A stretch of DNA of 64,000 nucleotides from JAEUPI01 sp046348365 (GCA_046348365.1 JAXMEL010000008.1:73351-137350), one strand, 5' to 3'. Shown: positions 47,949 to 57,559, counted from the first letter of the stretch. Notes: generated by a model from the letters alone, not told the origin. A program made the numbers and translations.

Positions 47949-49763
47949 TCAGCGACCGCGCGTAATGCGCTGCGTGTTCAGGCCGTCGGAGAGGCCGAAC
48001 TCGAAGCTGCCGCCCGCTGGCAACCCCTGCGTCGGCAGGGTCAAGCGACCGCCCTGCGCCTCGATCGCCAGCGTGGTGCGCGCGGCGCCGAGGTGCGTGA
48101 GCGTGAGGTAGGGGTGCCGTGCCGCATCCCAGGTCACCTGGATCGCGCCGCCCTGCTCCACGACGCTCAGCGGCGTGGCCGCACCGGAGACGGCGCCGGC
48201 CAGTGCCTTGGCGCGCGGCTCGCGCTGCGTGAGCACGCGCCCGTCACGCAGGATCTCGATCTTCGCGATGTCGCCCGGATGCGCGATCGTGAAGCCGAAG
48301 CGCTGCTGCTCGGGCCTGTGGTCGATCTCGCGCGTCGCGAACGCCTGCTCGATCACCGCGCCGCCGCTCGTGGTGATGCGCAGCAGATAGGGCCCCGCGG
48401 CCGGCAGCCGCGGCGTGCCGTGCGCCGCCTTCACCGGATGCAGCAGCACACCCTGCGGCAGGATCTCGCCGCTGACCAGCAGCAGCTCCTGCGCCGGTGC
48501 CACGACGTCGGCCGCAGTGACACCGGCGCCGGCGGCAAGCGTGCCGTCGCCCGGCGTGAGGTAGACCTGCACGCGGCGGTAGTTGTAGTCGGAGAACCAG
48601 TCGCCATCGCAATAGCTCATCGGGTCGTGCACCGTCGTCGGCCGCGGATCGACGAAACGCCGCTGCGTGGCGTCGTAGCCCCAAATGAAGCGGTTGCCGG
48701 CGCCGAGCAGCGCGTTCGCATAGGGGTAGTTCGGGTCGGGGCTGCTCGGGCTGCCGCACGGTGCGTGCATCAGGCTGAGGTTGTGGCCCAGCTCGTGCAG
48801 CATCGTCTCGCGCACGGTGGCCGGGCTGCTCGGCAGGTCGAAGCCGACCGCGGCGTTGCCGGGCCGGTAGCCGATGCCGGTCAGGCCGAAGGTGCGCTTG
48901 GGGATGAAGCCGAAGTAGTAGGTGCGCGCCGATGCGCCGTCGAGCGTGTGCAGGTCATCGACCTCGCCCAGGATCTGGCTGAAGGCATTGCTCCAGTCGG
49001 CCTCGGTCGTCGGCAGCGTGGTGACCCGCGTCGACGTGAACGCGGCGCGGTCCTGCCGCGCCACGGCGGCCACCGGCAGGCGCGCCTGCAGGAAGCTGTC
49101 TGCCGACGCCACGGCCTGGCCCAGCGTGGAGCCGATGCGCACCGGCACCGCCACCACCTGCAGCGAGACGCTGCCGCCGACGCGCGGGCTGATCGTCGGC
49201 GCATTGGTCGCCGCGGGTGTGAGCTGCGGCGTCACGCGGATGCCGGCGCGCACCAGGTTCGCCGGCAGTTCGACGCTGTAGCTGTCGGCGAAGCTCGGCG
49301 TCGTGGGCGCCGCAGTGGGCAGGCGGCCGGTGGGCGCTGTCAGCGGCAACGAAGCGAGCAGCGCGCCGTTCGCATCCTCGACGCGCAGCACGCCGGTGGG
49401 CTTCTGGTCGGTGGCGCTGGCCGCCACGGCGTTGACCTTGACCAGCGCCGTGCGGTTGCCGACCAGCACCAGCTCGGCATCGCTGCTCGCGAACAGCATG
49501 GCCTGCGCGAACTCGACGCTCGCGATGCTGACGGCCACCGCCGGTGACGGCGCAGGCGACGGTGAAGGTGCCGGCGTGGGCGCCGGTGTCGGCGCAGGAG
49601 CAGGAACCGGTGTCGGCGCGGGCGTCGGCGTGGGCGCTGGGGTGGGCGCCGGGGCGGGTGCGCTCGTGGTCGGTGCCGTGACCTTCTCGGATCCGCCGCC
49701 GCCGCACGCGGCCAGGCCCAGCGCGGCGGCGAGGGCGAACAACTGGGCGTATCGAGGCGTCAT
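47949..49763 (-). CDS. zinc metalloprotease lipoprotein (HExxHxxxxxH)
   Basis: A 604-residue protein. The lipoprotein signal has its lipobox LAAC at Cys20, followed by GGGG. A Pro/Ala/Thr linker spans about 30-75. The catalytic motif HELGHNLSLMH is at 323-333 (three His zinc ligands, metzincin-like), followed by a Cys (HAPCGS) and DPMSYCDGDWFSDYNYRR, which supplies the Met-turn. This resembles M66/reprolysin-like peptidases. The C-terminal 200 residues are beta-rich. Likely outer-membrane-anchored, acting on extracellular or periplasmic proteins; substrate unknown. ATG 49763 begins the lipoprotein signal. Confidence 0.87.
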   Translation of the reverse strand: MTPRYAQLFALAAALGLAACGGGGSEKVTAPTTSAPAPAPTPAPTPTPAPTPVPAPAPTPAPTPAPSPSPAPSPAVAVSIASVEFAQAMLFASSDAELVLVGNRTALVKVNAVAASATDQKPTGVLRVEDANGALLASLPLTAPTGRLPTAAPTTPSFADSYSVELPANLVRAGIRVTPQLTPAATNAPTISPRVGGSVSLQVVAVPVRIGSTLGQAVASADSFLQARLPVAAVARQDRAAFTSTRVTTLPTTEADWSNAFSQILGEVDDLHTLDGASARTYYFGFIPKRTFGLTGIGYRPGNAAVGFDLPSSPATVRETMLHELGHNLSLMHAPCGSPSSPDPNYPYANALLGAGNRFIWGYDATQRRFVDPRPTTVHDPMSYCDGDWFSDYNYRRVQVYLTPGDGTLAAGAGVTAADVVAPAQELLLVSGEILPQGVLLHPVKAAHGTPRLPAAGPYLLRITTSGGAVIEQAFATREIDHRPEQQRFGFTIAHPGDIAKIEILRDGRVLTQREPRAKALAGAVSGAATPLSVVEQGGAIQVTWDAARHPYLTLTHLGAARTTLAIEAQGGRLTLPTQGLPAGGSFEFGLSDGLNTQRITRGR

Positions 49764-49913
49764 GCGAGCGGCGGTGCGGCGGTTGCGGCACCGCGCGCGC
49801 AGTACCGACGAGGCCCACACGGTAGCCACGGCGCCGGCCTGCGTCTGCCGCGGCGATGTGACGAATGTGTCGGTTACGCGTGCCGGCGGCCGGCAGGCGT
49901 GACCGAATGCACG

Positions 49914-50369
49914 CTACTGCACCGGCCCGTCGAGGCCGCGCGGCAGCGGCAGCGAGACGACCTCGATGCCTTCGTCGAGCAGCTCGGCACGCTGTTCGGC
50001 GCTGGCCTGGCCGCGGATGCCGCGGCTCGGCGTCTCGCCGTAGTGGATGCGACGCGCTTCGTCGGCAAAGCGCTCGCCGACGTCTTCGGTGTGCGTGAGC
50101 ACGTGCCGCACGGCGTGCATCCATGCCGCCTGCAGGTCGGGCATCGCCACCTGCGTCGTGCTCGGCGCGGCCGCGGTGGCCGGCGCCTGCTCGCCGGCCG
50201 CCCCCGACAGGTTCAGCCGCGGAGCGCTCGGCATGCGCGCGATCACGCGGTCGGCGCACAGCGGACATTCGATCAGGCCGCGGCCGTTCTGGTCGAGGAA
50301 ATCGTCCTCCGAACCGAACCAGCCCTCGAAGCCGTGGCCGTTGTGGCAGCGCAGGTTGAAGACCTTCAT
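49914..50369 (-). CDS. DUF1178 family protein
   Basis: A 151-residue protein. FNLRCHNGHGFEGWFGSEDDFLDQN and IECPLCADRVIARMPSAPRLN hold the family's Cys/His residues, probably a zinc site. The C-terminal half has VGERFADEARRIHYGETPSRGIRGQAS, also conserved. Function unknown. It lies 10 bases downstream of the NUDIX gene, a common place after the nuo operon in Burkholderiales. Confidence 0.9.
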   Translation of the reverse strand: MKVFNLRCHNGHGFEGWFGSEDDFLDQNGRGLIECPLCADRVIARMPSAPRLNLSGAAGEQAPATAAAPSTTQVAMPDLQAAWMHAVRHVLTHTEDVGERFADEARRIHYGETPSRGIRGQASAEQRAELLDEGIEVVSLPLPRGLDGPVQ

Positions 50370-50379
50370 CGCCGGACCA

Positions 50380-51021
50380 TTATGGACGGCGCTCGCCATC
50401 GGCCGGCGCGAACCATTGCAGGGCCCACGCACCGGAGCGCCAGCGCTGCAGCCACAGCAGCCCCACCAGGGTCTTGGCGTCGGTGACGTCGCCGCGCCCG
50501 CAGGCGGCGTCGAGCTCGGCCTCGCTGACCGTGCAGGTGTCGATCAGCTCGCCGTCCTCGGGGTCGCGCGCGCCGGGCGTGAGGCCGCGCGCGAACCAGA
50601 CCTCGATGATCTCGGTGGAATACGCCATCGCGTTGTGCGTGATGCCGGCGCGCGCCCACTCGCGCGCGGTGTAGCCCGTTTCCTCGGTCAGTTCGCGCCG
50701 CGCGCAGACGAGCGGCAGCTCGCCCGCGTCGAGCTTGCCGGCCGGGAACTCGAGCACCACGCGGCCGATCGGGTAGCGGAACTGGCGCTCCATCAGCAGC
50801 CGGCCGTCGTCGAGGATCGGCACCACCACCGCGGCGCCGGGATGCACCACGTATTCGCGCGAGGCCTCGCGGCCGTCGGGCAACGACACCACGTCGCGTC
50901 GCACGTCGAGCATCCTGCCGCCGAAGACCTGCTCGCCGCGGACGAAAGTCTCGACGAGGTGCCGCTCGGCAGGATCGAATACCGGCGCCGTGGCGCCGCG
51001 CGGCGCGCCGCTCCCGCTCAA
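50380..51021 (-). CDS. NUDIX hydrolase, ADP-ribose pyrophosphatase type
   Basis: A 213-residue hydrolase. The Nudix box (G-x5-E-x7-REL-x-EE-x-G) begins at GKLDAGELPL and ends RRELTEETGY; YVVHPGAAVVVPIL precedes and EVWFARGLTPG follows, as in ADP-ribose/NDP-sugar pyrophosphatases. The likely start is TTG at 51021, overlapping the nuoN stop (TTGA). No in-frame ATG occurs before MLDVRRD, which would remove the first strand region. Coupling to nuoN suggests co-expression rather than a complex I function. Confidence 0.85.
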   Translation of the reverse strand: MSGSGAPRGATAPVFDPAERHLVETFVRGEQVFGGRMLDVRRDVVSLPDGREASREYVVHPGAAVVVPILDDGRLLMERQFRYPIGRVVLEFPAGKLDAGELPLVCARRELTEETGYTAREWARAGITHNAMAYSTEIIEVWFARGLTPGARDPEDGELIDTCTVSEAELDAACGRGDVTDAKTLVGLLWLQRWRSGAWALQWFAPADGERRP

Positions 51022-52505
51022 GTGGTCAGCGCCTTGATGATGGCCTCGCGGCACAGCGCCATCAGCCCGCCCGGCAGCACACCGAGCAGCAGCACGGCAC
51101 CGCCGTTGAGCGCCAGCACGGCGCTGATGCCCTGCCGGCGCTCGATCGCCGGCGCACCGGCGGCCGGCGCGTCGAAGTACATCACCTTCACCACGCGCAG
51201 GTAGTAGTAGGCGCCGATCAGCGACATCACCACCGCCACCACCGCCAGCACGATGTAGCCGGTGACATGCGTGGTCACCAGCGCCTGCAGCACGGCGAGC
51301 TTGGCGTAGAAGCCCACCATCGGCGGAATGCCCGCCAGCGAGAACATGAAGATCGTCATCACGCCGGCGAGCCACGGCGCGCGCCGCGCGAGGCCCGACA
51401 GGTCTGCGATCTCCTCGGCCTCGAAGCCCTGCCGCGACAGCATGAGGATGAGGCCGAAGGTGCCGAGCGTGGTGAGCACATAGGTGACGACGTAGAACAT
51501 CGCCGAGCTGTAGGCGTTGCCGGCCGACAGCGTGTTGCCGGTGACCACGCCGGCCGTCATCGCCAGCAGCATGAAGCCCATCTGCGAGATGGTGGAATAC
51601 GCCAGCATGCGCTTGAGGTTGGTCTGCGCGATGGCGGCGAGGTTGCCGATCACCAGCGACGCAACCGCGAGCACCACCAGCATCTGCTGCCAGTCGATGG
51701 CCAGGCCCAGCATGCCTTCGACCAGCAGGCGCATCGTGATCGCGAAGGCCGCGAGCTTGGGCGCGCCGCCGATCAGCAGCGTCACCGGCGTCGGCGCGCC
51801 GTGGTAGACGTCGGGCACCCACATGTGGAACGGCACCGCGCCGAGCTTGAACGCCAGGCCGGCGACCACGAACACCACGCCGAAGGTCAGCACCGACGGG
51901 TTGATCTGGCCGGTGCCGATCGCGTTGAACACCTCGGGGATGGCGAGCGAGCGCGTGGCGCCGTACATCATCGACAAGCCGTACAGCAGGAAGCCGCTGG
52001 CCAGCGCGCCGAGCACGAAGTACTTCATCGCCGCCTCGGTGGCCACGGCATGGTCGCGCCGCAGCGCCACCAGCGCGTACAGCGACAGGCTCATCAGCTC
52101 CAGCCCGAGGTAGACGACCAGGAAGTTGTTGGCCGAGGTCATCACCGAGACGCCGAGCAGCGAGAACATCGCCAGCGTGAAGAACTCGCCCTTGAGCATG
52201 TCGCGCGCGGCGAGGTAGGGCTGCGCGTAGGCCACGGTGACGATCGTCGCCACGCAGGCGAAGAACGCCAGCGTGTGGCCCATGGCATCGGAGACGACCA
52301 TGTCCTGCAGGCCGTAGGGCACCTTGACGCCCTCGATCAGCCCCAGGTGCAGCGCGCCGACGGCCACCAGCGTCAGCTGCGTGAGCCAGTACGTGACGCG
52401 GCGCTGCGGGTCGGTGACGTACAGGTCGACGATGGCCACCACGCAGGCCATCGCGAGCAGGACGATCTCGGGGTAGACGAGCAGCCAGTTGAGTGATTCG
52501 GTCAT
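51018..52505 (-). CDS. nuoN: NADH-quinone oxidoreductase subunit N
   Basis: A 495-residue antiporter-like membrane subunit of complex I with about 14 helices. LVVYLGLELMSLSLYALVAL carries the conserved Glu, KYFVLGALASGFLLYGLSMMYG follows, and FHMWVPDVYHGAPTPVTLLIGGAPK holds the helix-7/8 Lys and His region. Last of the antiporter-like genes and 10 bases after nuoM. Confidence 0.97.
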   Translation of the reverse strand: MTESLNWLLVYPEIVLLAMACVVAIVDLYVTDPQRRVTYWLTQLTLVAVGALHLGLIEGVKVPYGLQDMVVSDAMGHTLAFFACVATIVTVAYAQPYLAARDMLKGEFFTLAMFSLLGVSVMTSANNFLVVYLGLELMSLSLYALVALRRDHAVATEAAMKYFVLGALASGFLLYGLSMMYGATRSLAIPEVFNAIGTGQINPSVLTFGVVFVVAGLAFKLGAVPFHMWVPDVYHGAPTPVTLLIGGAPKLAAFAITMRLLVEGMLGLAIDWQQMLVVLAVASLVIGNLAAIAQTNLKRMLAYSTISQMGFMLLAMTAGVVTGNTLSAGNAYSSAMFYVVTYVLTTLGTFGLILMLSRQGFEAEEIADLSGLARRAPWLAGVMTIFMFSLAGIPPMVGFYAKLAVLQALVTTHVTGYIVLAVVAVVMSLIGAYYYLRVVKVMYFDAPAAGAPAIERRQGISAVLALNGGAVLLLGVLPGGLMALCREAIIKALTT

Positions 52506-52515
52506 GTCGCTGGCC

Positions 52516-53991
52516 CTACTGCAGCTTGGACTGGGCCACGTGCTTGAGCAGCTCGCCCACGGAGACGTTCATCACGTCGGTGAAGGGCTTCGGGTACAGG
52601 CCCATCCAGAGCACCGCGATGGCCAGCAGCGCCAACATCACGAACTCGCGCGTGTTCACGTCGGTGAGTTCGCGCACGTGCTGGTTGGCCACGTCGCCGA
52701 AGTACACGCGCTTGACCATCCACAGCGTGTAGGCGGCGCCGAAGACCAGCGTGGTGGCCGCCGCCGCGGCGAGCCAGAAGTTGGCCTTCACGGCGCCGAT
52801 GATCACCATCCACTCGCCGACGAAGCCGCTGGTGCCCGGCAGCCCGCAGTTGGCCATCGCGAACAGCACCGCCAGCGCCGCGAACTTCGGCATCGTGTTG
52901 ACCACGCCGCCGTAGGCCGCGATCTCGCGCGAGTGCACGCGGTCGTACAGCACGCCGATGCACAGGAACATCGCGCCCGAGATGAAGCCGTGGCTGATCA
53001 TCTGCACCAGGCCGCCCGAGACGCCGAGGTCGCTGAAGATGAAGAAGCCGAGCGTCACGAAGCCCATGTGCGCGATCGACGAGTACGCGACGAGCTTCTT
53101 CATGTCCTGCTGGACCAGCGCCACCAGGCCGATGTAGACCACCGCGATCAGGCTCAGCGCGATGATGAACCAGGCCCATTCGCGGCTCGCATCGGGCACG
53201 ATCGGCAGCGAGAAGCGCAGGAAGCCGTAGGCGCCGAGCTTCAGCATGATCGCCGCCAGCACCACCGAGCCGCCGGTGGGCGCCTCCACGTGCGCATCGG
53301 GCAGCCAGGTGTGCACCGGCCACATCGGCACCTTGACCGAGAACGCGGCCAGGAAGGCGAAGAACAGCAGCGTCTGCGCGCCGCTGCGCAGCGGCAGCTT
53401 GTGCCAGGTGAGGATGTCGAAGCTGCCGCCGCTCTTGTAGTACAGGTAGATCAGCGCCACCAGCATCAGCAGCGAGCCCGACAGCGTGTAGAGGAAGAAC
53501 TTGAACGCCGCATAGACGCGCCGCGGCCCGCCCCAGACGCCGATGATGATGTACATCGGGATCAGCGTGGCCTCGAAGAACACGTAGAACAGCAGCCCGT
53601 CGAGCGCGCAGAACACGCCCACCATCAGGCCCGAGAGGATCAGGAAGGCGCCCATGTAGGTCGCCACGCGGTCGGTGATGACCTCCCAGCCGGCGATGAC
53701 CACCACCACGGTGATGAACGCCGTGAGCGGCACGAACCACATCGAGATGCCGTCGACGCCGAGGTGGTAGAAGACATTGAAGCGCTCGATCCAGGGCAGC
53801 TTCTCCTGGAACTGCATGGCCGCCGTGGCGCTATCGAAGCCGGTGACGAGCGGGATCGTGACCAGCAAGCTGGCCAGCGCGCCGAGCAGCGCGACCCAGC
53901 GCACGACGGTGGCGTTGTCGTCGCGGCCCAGCGCGAACAGCACCAGCCCGGTGACGATCGGCAGCCAGATGGCGGCGCTCAACAGACCCAT
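52516..53991 (-). CDS. nuoM: NADH-quinone oxidoreductase subunit M
   Basis: A 491-residue proton-pumping membrane subunit. FYVFFEATLIPMYIIIGVWGG holds the conserved Glu; VPMWPVHTWLPDAHVEAPTGGSVVLAAIMLKLGAYG is the antiporter signature. Length matches the family. It follows nuoL after 22 bases. Confidence 0.97.
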   Translation of the reverse strand: MGLLSAAIWLPIVTGLVLFALGRDDNATVVRWVALLGALASLLVTIPLVTGFDSATAAMQFQEKLPWIERFNVFYHLGVDGISMWFVPLTAFITVVVVIAGWEVITDRVATYMGAFLILSGLMVGVFCALDGLLFYVFFEATLIPMYIIIGVWGGPRRVYAAFKFFLYTLSGSLLMLVALIYLYYKSGGSFDILTWHKLPLRSGAQTLLFFAFLAAFSVKVPMWPVHTWLPDAHVEAPTGGSVVLAAIMLKLGAYGFLRFSLPIVPDASREWAWFIIALSLIAVVYIGLVALVQQDMKKLVAYSSIAHMGFVTLGFFIFSDLGVSGGLVQMISHGFISGAMFLCIGVLYDRVHSREIAAYGGVVNTMPKFAALAVLFAMANCGLPGTSGFVGEWMVIIGAVKANFWLAAAAATTLVFGAAYTLWMVKRVYFGDVANQHVRELTDVNTREFVMLALLAIAVLWMGLYPKPFTDVMNVSVGELLKHVAQSKLQ

Positions 53992-54013
53992 GTGTTCTTC
54001 TCCGCCTCGCCGC

Positions 54014-56029
54014 TCAACGCGCCCACAGCGTGGTCAGCGTGGGCCACAGCCGCCACGTCATCAGGCCCACGACACCCACCATCATCCACAGCGCGTAGCG
54101 GCGCAGGTGGCCGTTCTGCGCCAGCGTGCTCAGGTGGGCGATGCCGCCCACCACGGCGGCCGAGCCGTTGATCAGCAGGCCGTCGATCAGGCCCTGGTCG
54201 CCGCCCTTCCACAGCCCCGTGCCGAGTGCGCGCGCCGCGCGGGCGAGGATGTTCTCGTTGATCCAGTCCATGTAGTACTTGTTCTCGAGCACCACGCGCA
54301 CCGGCGCCAGCACACGGCCGAGCGCGGCCGGAATGGCCGGCGCCTTCAGGTAGAACAGCCATGCCGTGACCACGCCGGCCAGCGCGAGCCAGAACGGCAG
54401 CGAGGTCAACGCATGCACGGCCATCGGCCACGCACCATGGAACTCCTCGGCCAGCGTCTTCATCGCGCCGTGGCGCGCCGCGTCGACGGCGATCGAGTCA
54501 TCGAAGAAGCCGCCGAAGAGCATCGGGCCGATCGTGAAGTAGCCGATGACCACCGACGGCACGGCCAGCGCGATCAGCGGGCCGGTGACCACCAGCGGCG
54601 TCTCGTGCGGCGCGTGGTGATCGCCGTGGTGGCCGTGGTCGTTGGCCGGCGGGTACGGCTTGTGGTGGAAGCGCTCCTCGCCGTGGAAGACGAGGAAGTA
54701 CATGCGGAACGAGTAGAACGCGGTGACGAACACGCCCGCCGTCACCGCGAACAACGCGAAGTGCGCCCCGGGCAGGTGGCTGGCATGCACGGCCTCGATG
54801 ATCGAGTCCTTCGAGTAGAAGCCGGCGAACAAGGGCGTGCCGATCAGCGCCAGCGAGCCCAGCAGCGAGGTGATCCAGGTGATCGGCATGTACTTGCGCA
54901 GGCCACCCATGTTGCGGATGTCCTGGTCGTGGTGCATGCCGATGATCACCGAGCCCGCGCCGAGGAACAGCAGCGCCTTGAAGAACGCATGCGTCATCAG
55001 GTGGAACACGGCCACCGAATAGGCCGACACGCCGAGCGCCACCGTCATGTAGCCGAGCTGGCTCAGCGTGGAATACGCCACCACGCGCTTGATGTCGTTC
55101 TGGATCACGCCCAGGAAGCCCATGAACAGGGCCGTGATGGCGCCGATCACCAGCACGAAGTTGAGCGCGGTGTCGCTCAGCTCGAACAGCGGGCTCATGC
55201 GCGCGACCATGAAGATGCCGGCCGTGACCATCGTCGCGGCGTGGATCAGCGCCGAGATCGGCGTCGGGCCTTCCATCGAATCAGGCAGCCACACGTGCAG
55301 CGGGAATTGCGCGCTCTTGCCCATCGCGCCGATGAACAGGCAGATGCAGATCACGGTGATCAGCATCCAGTCGGTGCCGGGGAAGGTGAGCTTGGCCAGC
55401 TCGGGCCCCTTGGCGAAGGCCTCGCCGTAGCCGAGCGTGCCGGCGTAGGTGGCGATCAGGCCGATGCCGAGGATGAAGCCGAAGTCGCCGACGCGGTTGA
55501 CGAGAAACGCCTTGAGGTTGGCGAAGATCGCGCTCGGCCGCTTGAACCAGAAGCCGATCAGCAGGTAGCTCACCAGGCCCACCGCCTCCCAGCCGAAGAA
55601 CAGCTGCAGGAAGTTGTTGCTCATCACGAGCATCAACATCGAGAACGTGAACAGGCTGATGTAGGCGAAGAAGCGCTGGTAGCCGGGGTCGTCGGCCATG
55701 TAGCCGATGGTGTAGATGTGCACCATCAGGCTGACGAAGGTGACCACCACCATCATCATCGCGGTGAGGCCGTCGACGAGGAAGCCGACTTCCATCTTCA
55801 GGCCGCCGACCACCATCCACGGGTAGACCGTGCCGTTGAAGCGCGCGCCGTCGATCACCTGCAGCAGCACCATCGCCGAGCAGACGAAGGCGATCGCCAC
55901 GCCGAGGATCGTGGCCCAGTGCGCGCCGCGCCGGCCCACCGCCTTGCCGAACAGGCCCGCGATGATGGCGCCGGCCAGCGGCGCCAGCGGCACGGTGAGC
56001 AGCAGGTTCGGGTTCAGGGTGGCAGCCAT
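54014..56029 (-). CDS. nuoL: NADH-quinone oxidoreductase subunit L
   Basis: A 671-residue membrane subunit, the most distal pump, with the long lateral helix at its C-terminus. FFGWEAVGLVSYLLIGFW carries the Glu, AQFPLHVWLPDSMEGPTPISALIHAATMVTAG is the signature. A His-rich cytoplasmic or periplasmic loop (HHKPYPPANDHGHHGDHHAPH, about 454) is an insert not seen in E. coli and could bind metal. Slightly longer than E. coli NuoL. Confidence 0.97.
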   Translation of the reverse strand: MAATLNPNLLLTVPLAPLAGAIIAGLFGKAVGRRGAHWATILGVAIAFVCSAMVLLQVIDGARFNGTVYPWMVVGGLKMEVGFLVDGLTAMMMVVVTFVSLMVHIYTIGYMADDPGYQRFFAYISLFTFSMLMLVMSNNFLQLFFGWEAVGLVSYLLIGFWFKRPSAIFANLKAFLVNRVGDFGFILGIGLIATYAGTLGYGEAFAKGPELAKLTFPGTDWMLITVICICLFIGAMGKSAQFPLHVWLPDSMEGPTPISALIHAATMVTAGIFMVARMSPLFELSDTALNFVLVIGAITALFMGFLGVIQNDIKRVVAYSTLSQLGYMTVALGVSAYSVAVFHLMTHAFFKALLFLGAGSVIIGMHHDQDIRNMGGLRKYMPITWITSLLGSLALIGTPLFAGFYSKDSIIEAVHASHLPGAHFALFAVTAGVFVTAFYSFRMYFLVFHGEERFHHKPYPPANDHGHHGDHHAPHETPLVVTGPLIALAVPSVVIGYFTIGPMLFGGFFDDSIAVDAARHGAMKTLAEEFHGAWPMAVHALTSLPFWLALAGVVTAWLFYLKAPAIPAALGRVLAPVRVVLENKYYMDWINENILARAARALGTGLWKGGDQGLIDGLLINGSAAVVGGIAHLSTLAQNGHLRRYALWMMVGVVGLMTWRLWPTLTTLWAR

Positions 56030-56053
56030 GTTGTCGTGTTCGCCTTTCGCGGC

Positions 56054-56377
56054 TCAACCCTTGAGGGCGTCGAGATCCTCGACGTCGATGGTGGCGCGGT
56101 TGCGGAACAGCACCACCAGGATCGCCAGGCCGATGGCCGACTCGGCCGCCGCTACCGTGAGGATGAAGAACACGAACACCTGGCCCGCCATGTCGCCCAG
56201 GTAGTGCGAGAAGGCCACGAAGTTCAGGTTCACGGCCAGCAGCATCAGCTCGATCGCCATCAGCAGCACGATCAGGTTGCGGCGGTTCAGGTAGATGCCG
56301 ATCACCGACAGCGCGAACAGGATGCCGCCGAGCGACAGGTAGTGGCCGAGCGTCACTGAGCCGAAGGCGAGGTTCAT
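56054..56377 (-). CDS. nuoK: NADH-quinone oxidoreductase subunit K
   Basis: A 107-residue, three-helix subunit (MrpC-like). LIVLLMAIELMLLAVNLNFVAFS carries the conserved Glu pair region and VFVFFILTVAAAESAIGLAILVVLFR the second. ATG 56377 overlaps the nuoJ stop by four bases. Confidence 0.96.
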   Translation of the reverse strand: MNLAFGSVTLGHYLSLGGILFALSVIGIYLNRRNLIVLLMAIELMLLAVNLNFVAFSHYLGDMAGQVFVFFILTVAAAESAIGLAILVVLFRNRATIDVEDLDALKG

Positions 56378-57024
56378 GGCTTGGCTCCGGGCACCGGGTC
56401 GGCAGCGGCCGCGGCCGCCGGCGGCGGCTCGACCACCGGCTTCATCGGCACGATGCGCAGCCGATCGGCCTTGCGCGCCCTGACCTGCTCGCCCGGGTTC
56501 ACGTAGCGGCTGTCCTTGCGCCGGCGCAGCGTGAGCGAGATCGCCGCCACGATCGCCACCAGCAGCAGCACCGCCGCGATCTGCAGCGGATAGAGGTACT
56601 GCGTGTAGATCGAGATGCCCAGCGCCTTGCTGTTGCCGAGCTTGGCGGCCGCCTCGGGCACCGCGGCGGCCTGGCGCACGTCGAAGCCGTGGGTCAGCAC
56701 CAGCGCCATCTCGAGCGCGATCAGCGCACCGACGAGCCCGGCCATCGGCAGCACGCGCCAGAAGCCCTCGCGGAACTGGTCGCTGTCGAGGTCGAGCATC
56801 ATCACGACGAACAGGAACAGCACCATCACCGCGCCTACGTAGACCAGCACCAGCGCAATGGCCAGGAACTCGGCGCGCAGCAGCATCCACACGCAGGCCG
56901 CGCTGGCGAAGGCGAGCACCAGATACAGCGCGGCATGCACCGTGCTGCGCGCGGTGATCACCATCACCGAGGCGAACAGCAGCACGGCCGAGAACAGGTA
57001 GAACAGCGCGCTGGTGGTGTTCAT
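56374..57024 (-). CDS. nuoJ: NADH-quinone oxidoreductase subunit J
   Basis: A 216-residue, five-helix subunit. LFASVMVITARSTVHAALYLVLAF and AIALVLVYVGAVMVLFLFVVMMLD (with the pi-bulge helix YVGAV) are characteristic. The last 40 residues are polar and Ala/Pro-rich, longer than in E. coli. Confidence 0.96.
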   Translation of the reverse strand: MNTTSALFYLFSAVLLFASVMVITARSTVHAALYLVLAFASAACVWMLLRAEFLAIALVLVYVGAVMVLFLFVVMMLDLDSDQFREGFWRVLPMAGLVGALIALEMALVLTHGFDVRQAAAVPEAAAKLGNSKALGISIYTQYLYPLQIAAVLLLVAIVAAISLTLRRRKDSRYVNPGEQVRARKADRLRIVPMKPVVEPPPAAAAAADPVPGAKP

Positions 57025-57045
57025 GGACGGGTGGCTCGGGGGAAC

Positions 57046-57543
57046 TCAGCGGTACTTGGCGTCGGCCGCCTTGGCCGCCGCGATCTCGCGCTCGTAGCGG
57101 TCGCCCACCGCGAGCAGCATGTCCTTGGTGAAATACAGGTCGCCGCGCTTTTCGCCGTGGTATTCGAAGATGTGCGTCTCGACGATCGAGTCGACCGGGC
57201 AGCTCTCCTCGCAGAAGCCGCAGAAGATGCACTTGGTGAGGTCGATGTCGTAGCGCGTGGTGCGGCGGCTGCCGTCGGCGCGCACGTCGGATTCGATGGT
57301 GATCGCCATCGCCGGGCACACCGCCTCGCACAGCTTGCAGGCGATGCAGCGCTCCTCGCCGTTGTCGTAGCGGCGCAGCGCGTGCAGCCCGCGAAAGCGC
57401 GGCGACAGCGGCGTCCGCTCCTCGGGATACTGGATCGTGATCTTCTTCTGGAAGAAGTGCCGCCCGGTGAGCTTCATGCCCTTGAGCAACTCCAGCAGCA
57501 GGAAGCTGCCGAAGAGGTCTTTCATCGAGGTGGCGGTCGACAT
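57046..57543 (-). CDS. nuoI: NADH-quinone oxidoreductase subunit I
   Basis: A 165-residue peripheral-arm subunit with two [4Fe-4S] clusters (N6a, N6b): CIACKLCEAVCPAMAI and CIFCGFCEESCPVDSI. It passes electrons from NuoG toward NuoB. It follows nuoH after 16 bases. Confidence 0.97.
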   Translation of the reverse strand: MSTATSMKDLFGSFLLLELLKGMKLTGRHFFQKKITIQYPEERTPLSPRFRGLHALRRYDNGEERCIACKLCEAVCPAMAITIESDVRADGSRRTTRYDIDLTKCIFCGFCEESCPVDSIVETHIFEYHGEKRGDLYFTKDMLLAVGDRYEREIAAAKAADAKYR

Positions 57544-57559
57544 GATCAGCGTCCTCGCA

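Noticed and set aside
49873..49879. A single GCGTAAC heptamer upstream of the metalloprotease gene
   Set aside because: No second heptamer lies 11 bp away and the -10 match is poor, so it is not listed as a SARP site.
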